Positions 24,373 to 36,770 of a DNA stretch of 64,000 nt are shown in pieces (position 1 is the stretch's first letter; every line of letters begins with the position of its first letter). The notes below the pieces were generated by a model that saw only the letters and a program-made list of their open reading frames with translations, had not been told where the DNA came from and did not search any database. The position numbers and the translations under genes were made by a program. The stretch is from Paralvinella palmiformis (taxonomy: Eukaryota > Annelida > Polychaeta > Terebellida > Alvinellidae), in the NCBI GenBank assembly GCA_025642065.1, contig JAODUP010000012.1, positions 3,207,501-3,271,500 of the forward strand, written 5' to 3'.

Positions 24373-24416
<44 letters not shown>
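24373..24416. repeat. (TA)n microsatellite inside the LINE
   Basis: About 22 TA units in the RT region of the decayed LINE. Confidence 0.96.
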
Positions 24417-24418
<2 letters not shown>

Positions 24419-24722
24419 AGGTCATATTTAAGTATCTTGATATTTAAAATAATGATATTATGATGTCAATTGATCAAGGTAAGCCTTTGTTCTCCTGGAC
24501 CTCCATGTGGAGGTTGACGCAGTTGACTGCACTGTATCTTTCTCTAGGTTGAAAAACATCTTATACTTGAATAATTCTAATCTTATTTGCAATAACACTC
24601 TTAGAGAGTGTTTGTTAATGATATCTTGGTCCTCTGGTTTTGACAATTTACACACATTCTCTTTGGATCAAGAACATTGATACAGCGTTAGAAATGATTT
24701 GTTTGCTGATTACACACAGCCG

Positions 24723-24838
<116 letters not shown>

Positions 24839-26089
24839 ACTGGATCGCGCCAATCATGTCAATTTATCCTCTTCCTTGAAGAATTTAGAACATTCTGCGG
24901 ATGACTCAAAATCTTCACAAATTAAATGATGATAAAACAAATATTATTTATTTGTCTGCACCACATTATGTTAAATACCTGAGACCAACAATACAGGCTA
25001 GTCAATATTCCATTGTCCCTTAATAGGTCAGTAAAGAATTTAGGGGTAATATCCCAAAACGTTTACTGCCATCTTAATAACACACATTGTCTAAGAGTAT
25101 TATTGACACAAGAAACACTTGTTTCAGCGGTTACATTTGTTTAGCATTTAGATAAACTATTGTAACTCCCTGTTAAATGGAATAACCAATTATAACACCA
25201 ACCATCTCCAGCAAGGTTGTGTTTTTTTACTAAGTAAAAAAATTATTTATTACACTACATTGTAAAAACTGTTACTAACCCTAAGAAACTGTACAAAAGG
25301 CTCATTCGTTATATCGAGAAGCCATTTCTACTAGTCTTAATGTGATAACATTTATGTGATAGTGTCTTTCACATACATTATTTTAATACTAGGAATATAA
25401 CAAAATAATCACATTTATTATAATGACATATTATTCACAGAAAGTGAATATTGTCTATCTGAACAGTTATTAGTCTAATTCAACACTGCGTCAAAGAATC
25501 CTATAGCAGAATACTATCTTAAAACATTTACTGTTGCCTAAAAGATTGGCTTTCTATACTGAGGCAAAATGAAGTCACATTTTAACACTCTGATATATCA
25601 CCTCGGTAATGAAGTCATATCTTTAAAACATTACAACATTTTACATGACGTTAATAACCGTTAATTAACGGTCTTAACAACGTCTGTGAAAAAAACCCTA
25701 TTTATTCAAACCTACATTGGCTACCTGTTTATTTCGGGATTTTACAAACAACCTTTAAATCTTTCAATTACCTGGCACCTGAATACCTCTGTGAACTGGT
25801 GTCCATTAAAACGTCATTCCGAAAACTCGGGTCATCCAGTCAGGTACTATTGCAAGTAACCGTGTTTCGGCTCACGTCACATACTGATTGTGGATTTAGT
25901 GCCATAGCCCTCTTTTTGATGACTGAAGAAGTTCCCCATAGATATTAGAAATATCTTCTAAAATCTCACCTGTACAAGGCTGATTTCATCAATAAATAAT
26001 ACTTAGCGTTCAAATATTCTATTTGGTTTTTACTGAAATATTACCAGCGCCTTTCAATGTATATTATTATTATTATTATTATTAAGTTA

Positions 26090-27120
26090 ACACATATTCA
26101 GTGTTTAGACGAGAACCCCACCCTCAGTGAATATGCTTGCACCAGAAACATGTTTTGAGTGTAAAATAAGACTTTTCATATCCCGAAAATTATAACGATT
26201 CCGGATTATGGTGAAAATCCACAGTAACAATAATGTCTTAATAATAGAGACGAACCCCCCCCCCCCTCTCGCCAAGAAAACATCAATATTGACCAGTAAT
26301 GGCATCATTTGAGCATCTTTATCTACACGAGATGTCATTAATACTCTTTCAATTACGCAGTGCATTATTAATTATTCCCATCAACTTCAAAACGGTTTTT
26401 CCTTTGCCCGTTTTTCCTTTTCTCTGAAATCCATCATATTTTGTCGTCCATTAAAAGGAAATAACGCCAACTGACTTTCACTTTCTGGGAATTGATCTCT
26501 TTTTTAAATTAAAAGATCAGCGCAAATATTAAATGCGGCCTTTAATGAATCTGTTCAGTTTGTAATTCACTAATCGAGAAATCATCGGGTGATCGTTGGT
26601 TAAAATGTTTTAAATAATTTAGTTTTGGAAATTAAACAAACGAATTAATTAGACTTTAAGGCAGTTAGTAGATAGTTTGGATTATTCCCGAAAATTTTAC
26701 TTTTTTAATTTACGTATTTGGGAAGCTAAGACTATATTTTCATTTTTAATAATCTAACCATTATTTTATTTTAGTAATCCGGAAAAATAAGTGAAATTAA
26801 ATTGGTTTGGTGTTGATTCAATTCTGAGTTTCACGGTTCAACTAAAATAGCATTCAGCTGATATTTGTATTGCTCCAATATTGCTTCAGTATCTGTGTCT
26901 ATTATACGGTCTATTTTACAGGTAATTGGATGGATGGATGATGGATGAATGCTGTTTAACGACACATCGGCACAATTGAGGCCATTCAGTGTAATTGGTA
27001 AATATCTCTTACAAAAGCTAATGTGCTATAATCTACATGATGCTAGTGAATTCTACGAGAATCATTTATTTAAAAGGCTTTAAAATGTGAAATGATAATA
27101 AGTTGGAATAGCAACATCAT
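26090..27120. other. AT-rich stretch, no gene seen
   Basis: Unique AT-rich sequence with a C-run near 26257. Nothing recognised. Confidence 0.55.
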
Positions 27121-27122
27121 CT

Positions 27123-27332
27123 GGGGTAACGATGGCAACAACGATAGCAGCAGCAGCAGAAACAACAACAACAACATCGCCAGCAGCAGCAGTAGTAGTA
27201 GTAGCAGCAGTAGTAGTAGTAGTAGTAGTGGTAGTAGTAGTAGTAGTAGCAGCAGTAATAGTAGTAGCAGCAGCAGCAGTAGTAGAAGTAGTAGTAGTAG
27301 CAGCAGTAGTAGTAGTAGTAGTAGTAGTAGTA
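27123..27332. repeat. (AGC)n/(AGT)n trinucleotide array, ~210 bp
   Basis: A mixed CAG/TAG trinucleotide array. It gives poly-Ser, poly-Val/Ala, poly-Leu and Tyr/Cys frames on both strands; none is evidence of a gene. Confidence 0.97.
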
Positions 27333-27334
27333 AA

Positions 27335-28826
27335 TATTTAAGACCCACACCTTCAATAAATCACACCTAAAATTAAGGTATTTTACGAGGTCATTTCCAA
27401 CGACGATATTAAGTAAAGGTCATCCAAATCTAATTGGGAATAAGTTCAACAAATTCTGAGAGTTTTAATCGTCTATTGGGGGAAGAAGAAGGGGGAGGAG
27501 AAGAAGAAGAAGATCATCAACAGCAAATAATTATGAAGAATAGAGCGAGGCTGATAGAAAGAAATATTATTATAATTGTTAAGAACATCAAGACGGTAAC
27601 TTACTTATTTATTTCTTGGGTTTAGCTGGATACTTAAATATTAAATATCTGTCGGGTCGGTGTCCAATCAGGGAATCTTTTAGCGATTTAATACCTTTAT
27701 TGTGAAATTTGGTATGAAACCATATTGCGTGGAACGTTGTTGACGATTCGTTCTTGGGTCTAAACCTAAATGAATAATCTCCAGTTTTAAAACAGTCTGT
27801 AGTCTCCGGGTTCGCTACCGGGTCTAGTTTTATTCTACAGTGCAGTTTATTATTACTTTTACTAAACGCGTACTTATTAAATTAATTACCCGTAACTATA
27901 TCGTGCAAATTTCCTTACCTACGTGGAGGGAGAACAAAGGCAAAAACAAGTAACTAATATCAGGTACCAGGTGTGCATGTTTAAAAATCCGACAATCTTC
28001 ATAAGACGTGGGATATTCAGAAATATCATTTTCCAAATCTATTTTCTTCTATTACGTAATTTAACCTCCAGATGGATATTTTCGGCGAACTGGTTGACCT
28101 GATTTCTTCGAGGAAATTCCCAGACGAGATGGCAAACGCTATTACTCCATGATAGAGCGGTAACAATATCCCGATTTTTTTATACACTGGTGACCTTTTC
28201 TAAAAAGGGACAGACCTTTCGCGTGCGCGTGTCTAGGGTAACTAACCACCCTTTTAGCTGTGGGGGGGGCTGTTGTTTGTGTTTTCCCCACGGGATATTT
28301 CGCCAGAGGTTTATTTCACATAAACAAAGAAATTATATATTTCTTTGGCTAGCAACGCGCCATCAACGATTTAAAGATTGTATTCAATATAACGTATGAC
28401 GTATGAAATGCATAGAAGTCCAAATCCGCAGTATTTCTGAAAACGAATAACAACCAACATATAGTGACTGCTGGCAGTTGGTCGTTGGAAAGATTCAGCG
28501 AAATTATTACGATGGTATTTAGACATTCATGGGGACGATGAAAAAGGTCCAAACTGCCATTGAGCCTGAAATGAACCTTTCTTTTGAAAATAAAGGGACC
28601 ACCAACTAGAGTCCGGTGCCCCCAGTGGCTAGACGTAAACAATATAGAAGGTCAGCCTTTGTCCAGTAATTAGTGAGCCGCCAGCACGTGAACGATACCA
28701 TCAAGGTCTTAAATTGGTCTCGAGGGAAGAATAGGCGCCAGACATAGGAACGTCTCTATATGTATCTGTCTCACTTTCTAGAGGTAGGTAGATGTGTGTT
28801 AACGGCTTGAGTATCTATGCTGACGG

Positions 28827-28829
<3 letters not shown>
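27335..28829. other. Unique sequence, no gene seen
   Basis: Holds a short GAA/GGA-rich patch near 27480-27515, a G-run near 28261 and otherwise unique sequence. The 97-codon minus frame at 28349-28642 has no recognisable feature. Confidence 0.5.

Positions 28830-28876
<47 letters not shown>
28830..28876. repeat. (TA)n microsatellite
   Basis: About 23 uninterrupted TA units, followed by a GT-rich stretch. Confidence 0.97.
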
Positions 28877-28878
<2 letters not shown>

Positions 28879-28879
28879 T

Positions 28880-29935
28880 GTGCGTGTCTGTGCGTATGTG
28901 TTTGTGTGTTTGCATCTGTCCATGTAGTTGTTGAGGTATATTTGCGCATGCATGTACACGTGTGGGTATTGGCAAAATGGAACGAGGAACGCCCGCAAAC
29001 TTGCAAATCTGACTTCGTGTACAACTGGCAAATTTATTAATACGCCATTCGGGAAGTGAAACGCACACCACCCGGAACACAAATCAAAAAGGTTTGGCCT
29101 TACCACCACCTGACGGTCAATCATAAAACATCCCACGGAGAGACAGCCGAACTCTGGGAGAATATAGCTCTAAAATATACCACCTTTAATACCAGAGTCA
29201 GCAACGAGAACAAATAACAGTGAGGATAGGATCTGATTGAGTGACTGATGTGGCATGAAACACGCAGAAATGGAATCTTCTGCCTGAGCAGGTGTATCGG
29301 AGGCCAGAAAACAAAGGCATGGCGTAGTAGGTCCCAAACTGAGAACCGAGTCATATTATCCGTGAGGAAGCAGGACGGTCTTCACAGAGAGTGGGGGGGG
29401 GGAACTGTTGACTGATCACTGGTCTTTAGAGATCACGGAAGGATGATAGAAATGTGATAATGTTCTTCCTTTAATGGCTGACGTGCGCTAGACTGGGGGG
29501 GGTCTGTGTTTATGTGTCAGTCAGTGCAGGTGTTTGGTTACGTGAAGACAGACCAGGTGAGATAATTAGTTGAAGAGCGCACGGCCTCATATCGACGTTT
29601 GATACATCGGTAAAATCCGTGATTGATTAATGAAAACGGCTCCCACTTCTGTTTGTATGGCTGCGTTGTGTGTGAGTATGTTTGTGTTTTTCTGTGTGTT
29701 TGTTAGTTTGTGTTTGTGTGCGTGTTTGTTTTAGCTGTGTATAATAAGGCACAGGCACAGATAATCTCGAACCGTGAATTCAAACTCTGGACGTTTCTTC
29801 AGGGGACTGAATCCAGAGTGGCGACTTTTCTTGCTGAGACATGTGTAATGTCTCACCAGTCCCAGTGTGCGTGTTTGTGTGTGTGTGTGTGTGTGGGTGC
29901 TTGTGTGCTTATGTATGTTTGTGTGTGTTTGTTTA
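28880..29935. other. Unique sequence with GT-rich patches, no gene seen
   Basis: Moderate GC content, G-runs near 29392 and 29493, and GTGT patches near 29670-29720 and 29880. No coding region recognised. Confidence 0.5.
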
Positions 29936-29951
29936 TTTAATGTATGTATGT

Positions 29952-30141
29952 GATGATGATGATGATTGATGTTTTACGGCCACTTTTATGCACAAGGTAG
30001 GCTAAATGGGCCGAGCCACTTCCAAAGGTAATGAGATGAAGTGAACGATGAAACAACCTTCAGATATTCCCACGCCGGGATTCGAACACGGGTGGTAGTG
30101 ATCTGTGGTCCAGCACACTACCGCTAGACCACGGAGGCGCC
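29952..30141 (-). mobile_element. GAT-tailed tRNA-derived SINE, copy 2, with perfect target-site duplication
   Basis: Same family as 16805-16999: minus strand GGCGCCTCCGTGGTCTAGCGG, B box GTGTTCGAATCCC, the same body and an ATCAATCATC tail. It is flanked by TTTAATGTATGTATGT at 29936-29951 and 30142-30157, a perfect 16-bp target-site duplication. This fixes both ends of the element. The right-hand duplication has since become part of a (GTAT)n microsatellite, or the insertion hit one. Perfect duplication and an intact promoter make this the best-preserved copy in the window. Confidence 0.95.
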
Positions 30142-30292
30142 TTTAATGTATGTATGTATGTATGTATGTATGTATTGTGTGTGTGTGTGTTTTGTATGTG
30201 TATGTTTGTATGTATGTATGTGTGTATGTGCGTGCGTGCGTGCGTGTGTATGTGTGCGTATGTGCGTGTGTGCATGCGTGTGTAGGTATGTT
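30142..30292. repeat. (ATGT)n/(GT)n microsatellite
   Basis: Mixed ATGT, GT and GCGT units adjoining the 5' end of the SINE. Confidence 0.95.
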
Positions 30293-31160
30293 AAACCTTA
30301 TCAGCACATATTCTGCTAATAAATGATCGGTTTGTGCAGATACTCGTCACCTTTCACGTTCAAGATGAACGGAACGAGCACCCTCCCCATATCATCGAAA
30401 TGTTATGGCAGACTTAAATATCATCTTGTCCGTGGATCCTGATTAGGTCATGACAACGACATCGATTCAGGATTCCTGAAGCTGTCAGCAAGATTTAGAT
30501 CTGAGTTCGGCTTTGGCTGTTTTACATCGTCCAGAGTTAGTCACTCCGTATTACAGCCTATTACAGATGGTATATGATGATAACTGAGGAATCGTAATGA
30601 ACCTACGAAATATCATTTTAGATAAGGCGAGATATTGTCCTCTCACGTGTCTGACTTCTTGGCGTCATCTGATGCTATCGTAACACTTATAGACCTAGAC
30701 AGCGTTCACGTCGGTTTGAATGACAGTGCAGCAAGGTAAGCGTGTCTAAGACAGGGAAATATCAGGGTAGAACTTCCGGCTGTACTGGAGAGCGTTGACA
30801 AGTGTTGACATACTCTGTACCCGTTTGTGCAAGCCGCTAGCATCTATTATAAAACTATCGAAGTCAAAAATAAGTTGTCATAGTTATATTACGACATAAC
30901 CAAAAATACACAGTAATCTTTTACAATATTGGTGACTAGTGAAATAATCCGTGTGATCTGCATGAGTGAGGATTATATCCTGCTTTTTATCTGTCCGTCA
31001 GCCCGTCAGTCTATCCTTCCGGTTATTACCTCGTGTCCAGACGTACTTCGATAAATTCAAAACGCTCGCCTTCATCACCCCCCCCCCCCCACCCCCATCT
31101 AATATTATGCTGCCGAAATGGAAACACGATGTTCTCATTCTTCAAGAGCGTTGATGGCTG
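30293..31160. other. Unique sequence, no gene seen
   Basis: Mixed-composition unique sequence with a C-run at about 31078-31090. Nothing recognised. Confidence 0.5.
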
Positions 31161-31790
31161 AGTGAAAACCTGGCCCTCGATCGGCATAAGCCCCAGTGGC
31201 AATTGAATGCCAAGCCCCGACACCAACCTATAAACGCTAATGGGCTCGGTGCAAAAATATACGCGCCAAGCGGCATCATATTCCCCCAGCTTATGACTTC
31301 GTAACGGTGGCTCCCCCTAACAATCCACGCCACGCACGGCGCCATTCTCGCCACTCGGCGCAACGGTTAAAGCCGGCGGTGGCCATTTTCTCGCACCGCA
31401 GCCACTGTTGGACTCGGCTCGCTAATTAACGAGATCAGGTAGCAGCAATTTCCTGCTGCATTACGGAACTCGGCTTCTGGGCCGAGTACGCGATGCCACG
31501 TGGACTGAACGTGAATCGTGAGTTAGGTCGAATCGATTGCCAATCCTGATGCCCTATGGACCGTTTTATGGCGCCCACTTCCTGCCAGTGGGGCCGGGGT
31601 CTTCTCGTCCCGGTCGGGTGTCGCGTAACGGGGCTCTTCCGTCAAATGTCAACCAGCCATTTGATCTGGATCCCGGTCGTGGCGCGTTACTCGGAACCTG
31701 GCACGTTCTGGTCTCGTGCCCACTCGTTACCTGAGCCGAGTTTGCTACCCTCCGGATGAGAGCAACCCGGAAAGACCGGATCCCATCAGC
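31160..31790. promoter_or_regulatory. GC-rich unique island, candidate regulatory element
   Basis: About 600 bp of markedly higher GC than the surroundings, without repeats and without a convincing gene. It contains a near-palindrome CTCGCTAATTAACGAG (31418-31433) centred on the homeodomain core TAATTA, and directly beside it the inverted repeat GCAGCA..TGCTGC (31442-31459). Such dense, unique, non-coding sequence in a gene desert fits a developmental enhancer, but this is inference from composition and motif. Confidence 0.3.
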
Positions 31791-31838
31791 TTATTCTGAA
31801 AATAGTAATCCCTACTGATGGCTGAAGATTTAGATACC

Positions 31839-31841
<3 letters not shown>

Positions 31842-31888
<47 letters not shown>

Positions 31889-32023
31889 GGTATCTGAACA
31901 AATCACCTAAAGATAAAATCCCATAATGTTAGGTTTAGGTGATTAGATTTAGGATATAGGATTAAGATTAAGGGATCTCTTGGATTTGTCCTCAGGGTTT
32001 AAAAAAATGTATTGCAGGGATTC

Positions 32024-32061
<38 letters not shown>
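31842..32061. repeat. Two (TA)n microsatellites
   Basis: 31842-31883 and 32025-32061 are TA tracts. The unique spacer between them is TTAGG/GATTA-rich. Confidence 0.95.
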
Positions 32062-32064
<3 letters not shown>

Positions 32065-32520
32065 CTGGCGTTTGGTATTGTTCTAATTAGCTTCACAAAC
32101 AATGAAATCAGACCGTGTTGTGTCAGTGATAAATGTGACAAACCTAACGGGCAGTAAATAGCCAACCGCGTGCTATAGGATAAATACCTGGTGGTGAAGT
32201 CTATTTTAAGCCGGAGTCGTACCTGATGTTTAGTTATCGTGGTGAGTTACGTTCTGTAAGAGTTAGCCAATAAGAGCTGATATATTTAGGCATTCGTTTA
32301 TGGTTATAACAACAGATGGCGTAGGGGTATACACAGGTAAATAATGGCACTCAAAGATGTGACGCGTGGACGCCATTTATCACTCTAAACTAGCCCGATA
32401 ACCGCGCCCCATCACAGATTCTCTAATTTCGATTGCTTTGATTTTATCATGTCGCTAAATATAATAATATAAAGGCATGAAAATGTATCTGTCTTTTATA
32501 AGCTTGATATATTCTTGTAT

Positions 32521-32532
32521 TCTCCCCCCCTC

Positions 32533-32631
<99 letters not shown>

Positions 32632-32653
32632 TCTCTCTCTCTCTCTCTCTCTC
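32521..32653. repeat. (CT)n-(TA)n-(CT)n compound microsatellite
   Basis: CT tract, about 27 TA units, then a second CT tract. The symmetrical layout gives mirror-like flanks. Confidence 0.97.
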
Positions 32654-33080
32654 GAATACACATATGCTCATTTATACGCCAAATAAATACATAACTTGTG
32701 GCAATGAACTTATTCAGCCCATATTTAGATTCAGTGTCACCTTCATGATCAGGTAGCACGATAATCCCTCAAAATAGACAGAGAAGAGGAGTCTGTCGGC
32801 CCAATAGAGCTTCGTGCTCTATCTCAGTCAACGTCGATGGCCGTTCTTCTCGCTTATCTGGAAACTTTACAAAACACCATGCTTCGTAAACAGGACAATC
32901 AAATCATCCTGGATTAAACTACCTGGCACGAATAGAGGATCCGTTCGCCTCGAGAGAGGCCATTCCGTTAAGCGTCGTGACCACGATCTCGTCAAACAGC
33001 GTTCGGTTCATCAGGAAGAGATCTTAGCATCTTCAACTGATCCGCTATCTTTATGTGCTGAATTCCTCACTCTCCTCAAT

Positions 33081-33081
33081 T

Positions 33082-33161
<80 letters not shown>

Positions 33162-33215
33162 TCTCCCCTCTCTCTATTTTTGTCTCTCTCTTTCCACTTT
33201 CTCTCCCCCCCCTTC

Positions 33216-33256
<41 letters not shown>
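33081..33256. repeat. Long CT tract
   Basis: About 175 bp almost purely pyrimidine on the plus strand, mainly (CT)n with CCCC interruptions. It accounts for the 168-codon and other long frames here (poly-Ser/Leu, poly-Arg/Glu). Confidence 0.97.
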
Positions 33257-33258
<2 letters not shown>

Positions 33259-33269
33259 GGGACCGGACA

Positions 33270-33870
33270 CGCGGCCGGCTCGAGAACGCACACATTATTG
33301 CTATACGAGCCGTCCACTGAAATAACTCCCCGGTCGTGCCCGCTCGGACCTAACAACGCCACCGACGAGCTAATGCAATAAAAGCTGATGATGATTCCTA
33401 TCTCAGTTGTAAATTGCCATATTAACTCCGAGGGCAAGAAGACAATAATGGAAAATTAGCCCGAGAAATATGAGAAAAAGATGCGACGGGACCGAAGGAC
33501 GAGTGGGGGGGGGGCGGTTGGGCGTGTATGACGTCGACGACGGTTGCTGCTGCTGCTGTTCGTCGCTCGCCAACTGGTCCACGTCCCCGACGGAGGGAGA
33601 AGATTAATGTTTGGTAATAAGGTCATTTAGCGTTCACTTTTATGGAAATCTGCCGGACCATTAAAGAGGATGTCGTTGACGATCGGTTCCCGCCCGCCGC
33701 CTGCCTGGTGGTGGTGATTTACCCGACTCACATAGATAATAATATTAAAGCTGTGATGATTTACCTACGGCAGGAAAATGATGCGTTTCTCTCTAATAGC
33801 CGGCTCATAAAAGTTATATTACGTTTCTTCAAGAAAATATGATGGATGGGCGAGTCGTAACCCTAGTTGG
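33270..33870. promoter_or_regulatory. GC-rich unique island, candidate regulatory element
   Basis: Unique, GC-richer sequence with a 66-codon plus frame at 33642-33842 that ends in a natural stop but has no domain or splice context I recognise. TTTTATGG and AATATTAAAG-type AT-rich cores lie embedded in GC-rich flanks. Either a conserved non-coding element or a small unknown exon; I lean to the former. Confidence 0.25.
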
Positions 33871-34545
33871 GCTTGACAGTTACCGACACCGATAATCGGG
33901 GGGTGGGGGTGGGCAGGCGGAAGCGAGGGTGTAATAATTTCGCATACTATATCTAAATGTTGTACGCGGCCCTCGATAGATATATTGATTAAGCCTAAAA
34001 ACAACAATAGGAGAATATACAGATAAAACTATTATGATTTGTTTTTAATATTCGATTGATCAGTAAAATTAAGATGTGCTAACTGTTGTATTGTGCTTGT
34101 GTTATAGCAAGTCTAGGCGTTTGTATGTTATTGATACCAATCACAATGGTCCGACTATGCAGTTGTTTGTCGTATCAGCCGCTCAGACCGGTGTACGCAA
34201 GCGGACAAAGGTTAGGCCCCGATTAAATACCGACCATTCGGTGCGCCACCTATCGTCAGCTGCAACACTCAGCCAGCCACACACACAGCTTCCTCTTAAA
34301 AATACGGTTAATTCATCATGAATTCAACGCTAGTTTTGTGTAAAGGCCACCAGACGGCGCGACTCTGGTGTCCTTTAAGTGAGATTGCTCCATTCTTGAG
34401 ATTACCTGAACTCGGAGCCAAAGAAAGCCACGGTGATTCCCCGTCGTAGAGCGATCCAGAGATGTCTTTCGGCATAAAGGCAAAGATCTCAACTCGGATA
34501 AAGTCTTCTCTAAGAGACTAGAGCGGAGCGTCTCTCGGTCGCTTG
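33870..34545. other. Unique sequence, no gene seen
   Basis: Non-repetitive, mixed GC. Nothing recognised. Confidence 0.5.
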
Positions 34546-34549
34546 GTGA

Positions 34550-34790
34550 ACGTCATTAAATGATTATCCCAATTTTGGTGCGTTGTCCACGGCAACCGTA
34601 GTCGAGTTGAATTCTTTAGCCTCCATTCTGACCACACGGGCGACATATGGTCTGGGTGGGTGGTGGTAGGGGTGAATTCCCCGGTAAGCAAATCCCACAA
34701 ATGCAGGTGTTAGCCGGCGTCGAACCCGCAACTCGGATGTTTGCAATGCAGCGTTCTAAACACTGCACCATCGGAACGGCTGTTATGGAA
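34550..34790 (-). mobile_element. tRNA-derived SINE, third family (tRNA-Ala-like head)
   Basis: The minus strand reads GATGGTGCAGTGTTTAGAACG (A-box region, about 34770-34752), then a CATTGCAAACATC loop, then GCGGGTTCGACGCCGG (B box, about 34730-34715). Spacing fits a tRNA. The TTGCAAA loop would place TGC as anticodon, so an Ala-type origin is possible. The body downstream includes CCACCACCCACCC. The 3' end is near the CATTTAATGACG phrase at about 34555 and is uncertain. Confidence 0.65.
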
Positions 34791-34794
34791 TTTA

Positions 34795-35320
34795 AGATAT
34801 GGTTATGATTATTAAGATGTTGATGTTATGTCGAAATGATACTGAAATATAAAACGAGATATCTACGATGATTGATGGCATAACATGTTCGAATGATGTC
34901 ATACTGCTCGCAGTATTTAGCTAAATGTGCTTAGAAATATGAGTCCACCTTCTGTATGTAAAAATATGGCATCACTGCGATATATAGTTGATATTAATAA
35001 ATGCGCTGTTTTCAGGCAGTCAGGATCCTGTTTGAATTCCTCACCATTTTGCGGCTGGATGTTGGCAATATATTATTTCAAAAGTCGCAAATATTGCCGC
35101 ATTATCTGCGATGGCTGGTGAAGAAGCACGATAACAAGGTCCAGACATAATATTGAGTGATACCGTATCAGACCATGAGTGAGATCCTTACATGAGATCA
35201 AAAGCCAGTGAAGGTGGCGGTGATCCGTTCTTCGGATCAATTCTCAGCTTCTGGAGCAAATTCCATGACGACAATAAACTCTTAACTTTTCTAGTATAAT
35301 TCTAACCCCGACTATCTCTC
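34795..35320. other. Unique sequence, no gene seen
   Basis: AT-rich, unique. Nothing recognised. Confidence 0.5.
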
Positions 35321-35322
35321 TA

Positions 35323-35437
35323 GCTATCAATCTATCAATCAATCTATCTATCTATCTATCTATCTGTCTGTCTGTCCGTCCGTCCGTCCGTCCGTCCGTC
35401 CGTCCGTCCGTCCGTCCGTCTGTCTATTTGTCTGTCC
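35323..35437. repeat. (CTAT)n-(CTGT)n-(CCGT)n microsatellite
   Basis: Tetranucleotide tract changing stepwise from TCTA through TCTG to TCCG and back to TCTG/TCTA, consistent with point variants spreading by slippage. Confidence 0.96.
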
Positions 35438-35682
35438 ACCAAGCTTTACAAGAATCTACCACTATTTGTTCCCATCCATGCACCCGCATCGCAAACACAC
35501 TCACACATCCATGTACGCACGTTCACATATACACACTGAGTACTCATATAACACGTACGGTAGAGGACTGTGTTTCAAAGCTTCAGATCGAGGCTCAAAT
35601 CCAGATATGTTTCACGATGGAGTGGCTCTTTAGTCATAAAACGAAAATGTATCGTGCGTCGAAGCTATACAAACCAGTTACT

Positions 35683-35917
35683 GATTCACTCACTCACTCA
35701 CCTACTCACTCACTCAATTACTCACTCGCTGATTCACTCACTCACCTACTCACTCACTCACTCACTCACTCATATAATATACCACCACTCAGTTGCTCAC
35801 TCACTCACCTGTTCAGCCCTCACTCACTCACCTACTCACTCACTCAATCATTCACTCATCTACTCGCTCACTCACATAGACATACGCTCACTCATTCACT
35901 TACCACTCACCACCACC

Positions 35918-35972
<55 letters not shown>
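35683..35972. repeat. (ACTC)n tetranucleotide array and (TA)n tract
   Basis: About 220 bp of degenerate CACT/ACTC repeats (a THSL-type cycle in two of the frames) followed by about 26 TA units at 35920-35972. The (CACT)n is the same motif as the tail of the SINE at 44.1-44.4 kb. It explains the 217- and 185-codon frames here. Confidence 0.95.
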
Positions 35973-35973
<1 letters not shown>

Positions 35974-36482
35974 TGGTCTGAATCGAAAATACAAAACTTA
36001 TTTGAACATATACGTGCTTCTGAAACGTGTTATCGTGAGTGTGAAACGTACTATTGTTTACAAAATCGCCATTGTTTATAATATCATTGGTTATTGGTTA
36101 TTGTACATCCCCACGGAAACACAATGAGGGTATCAAAAAGGCACATTCTAATACGAGAACGACACTTTGATGGATTGGCAAATATGATAATTTAATGTCT
36201 ACACATCTGTGTGTATTAGACGTATATATGACAGGCCAATTTTCATGCCATAATTTCGTTATAATTATTATCGTCATACAAAGACAGAGACACGTTTGAT
36301 CCCAATTTAACGTCACAATGATCTACTAGACCCGAAGGTCATAACCTCGTCTTATCTTGACGGTTATCATATTGATGATTAATTACTAAATATCGCATCT
36401 CTCATTTCTACTAATCACAGATGATTGACGTTATCAAAATGAAAAGAATTACTGCTCTACAGATAAGTATCGTCAAAGTAAG

Positions 36483-36541
<59 letters not shown>
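36483..36541. repeat. (TA)n microsatellite
   Basis: About 29 TA units. Confidence 0.97.
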
Positions 36542-36542
<1 letters not shown>

Positions 36543-36574
36543 TTCTAATATATAGTATAGCTTAAAGAGATGTT

Positions 36575-36770
36575 TATAGTGATGGCTCAGCTGGTGGAGT
36601 TCTTAAACACTAAATGAGATGTTCAAAATTCGAGTTCTGTTGTAACTGTGACATATGTCCAAGTCTACAAAGCTGTGATCAAGTTGGCGGTTGACACTTT
36701 GATCCTCTGACTCCTGATTCGAGTGCCGTTGATATGACAATTTGGCCAATTTATTTTCAGAAGACTATGC
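36575..36770 (+). mobile_element. Degenerate tRNA-like SINE
   Basis: Plus strand ATGGCTCAGCTGGTGGAG (36583-36599) is a good A box. AAATTCGAGTTC (about 36626-36638) is a weak B box at roughly the right spacing. The 3' end is not defined. It is older and more decayed than the other SINEs. Confidence 0.45.

Noticed and set aside
27070..27370. Poly-Leu, poly-Ser and Val/Ala frames
   Set aside because: Translation of a trinucleotide microsatellite on both strands.
30060..30141. Functional tRNA gene
   Set aside because: It has A and B boxes but is the head of a SINE with a target-site duplication and two further copies; the tRNA fold is imperfect.
32814..33320. 168-codon plus frame
   Set aside because: Most of its length is translation of the CT microsatellite; the rest has no domain.
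35428..36127. 217- and 185-codon plus frames
   Set aside because: They are built from (ACTC)n and (TA)n repeats giving THSL and YIYI cycles.
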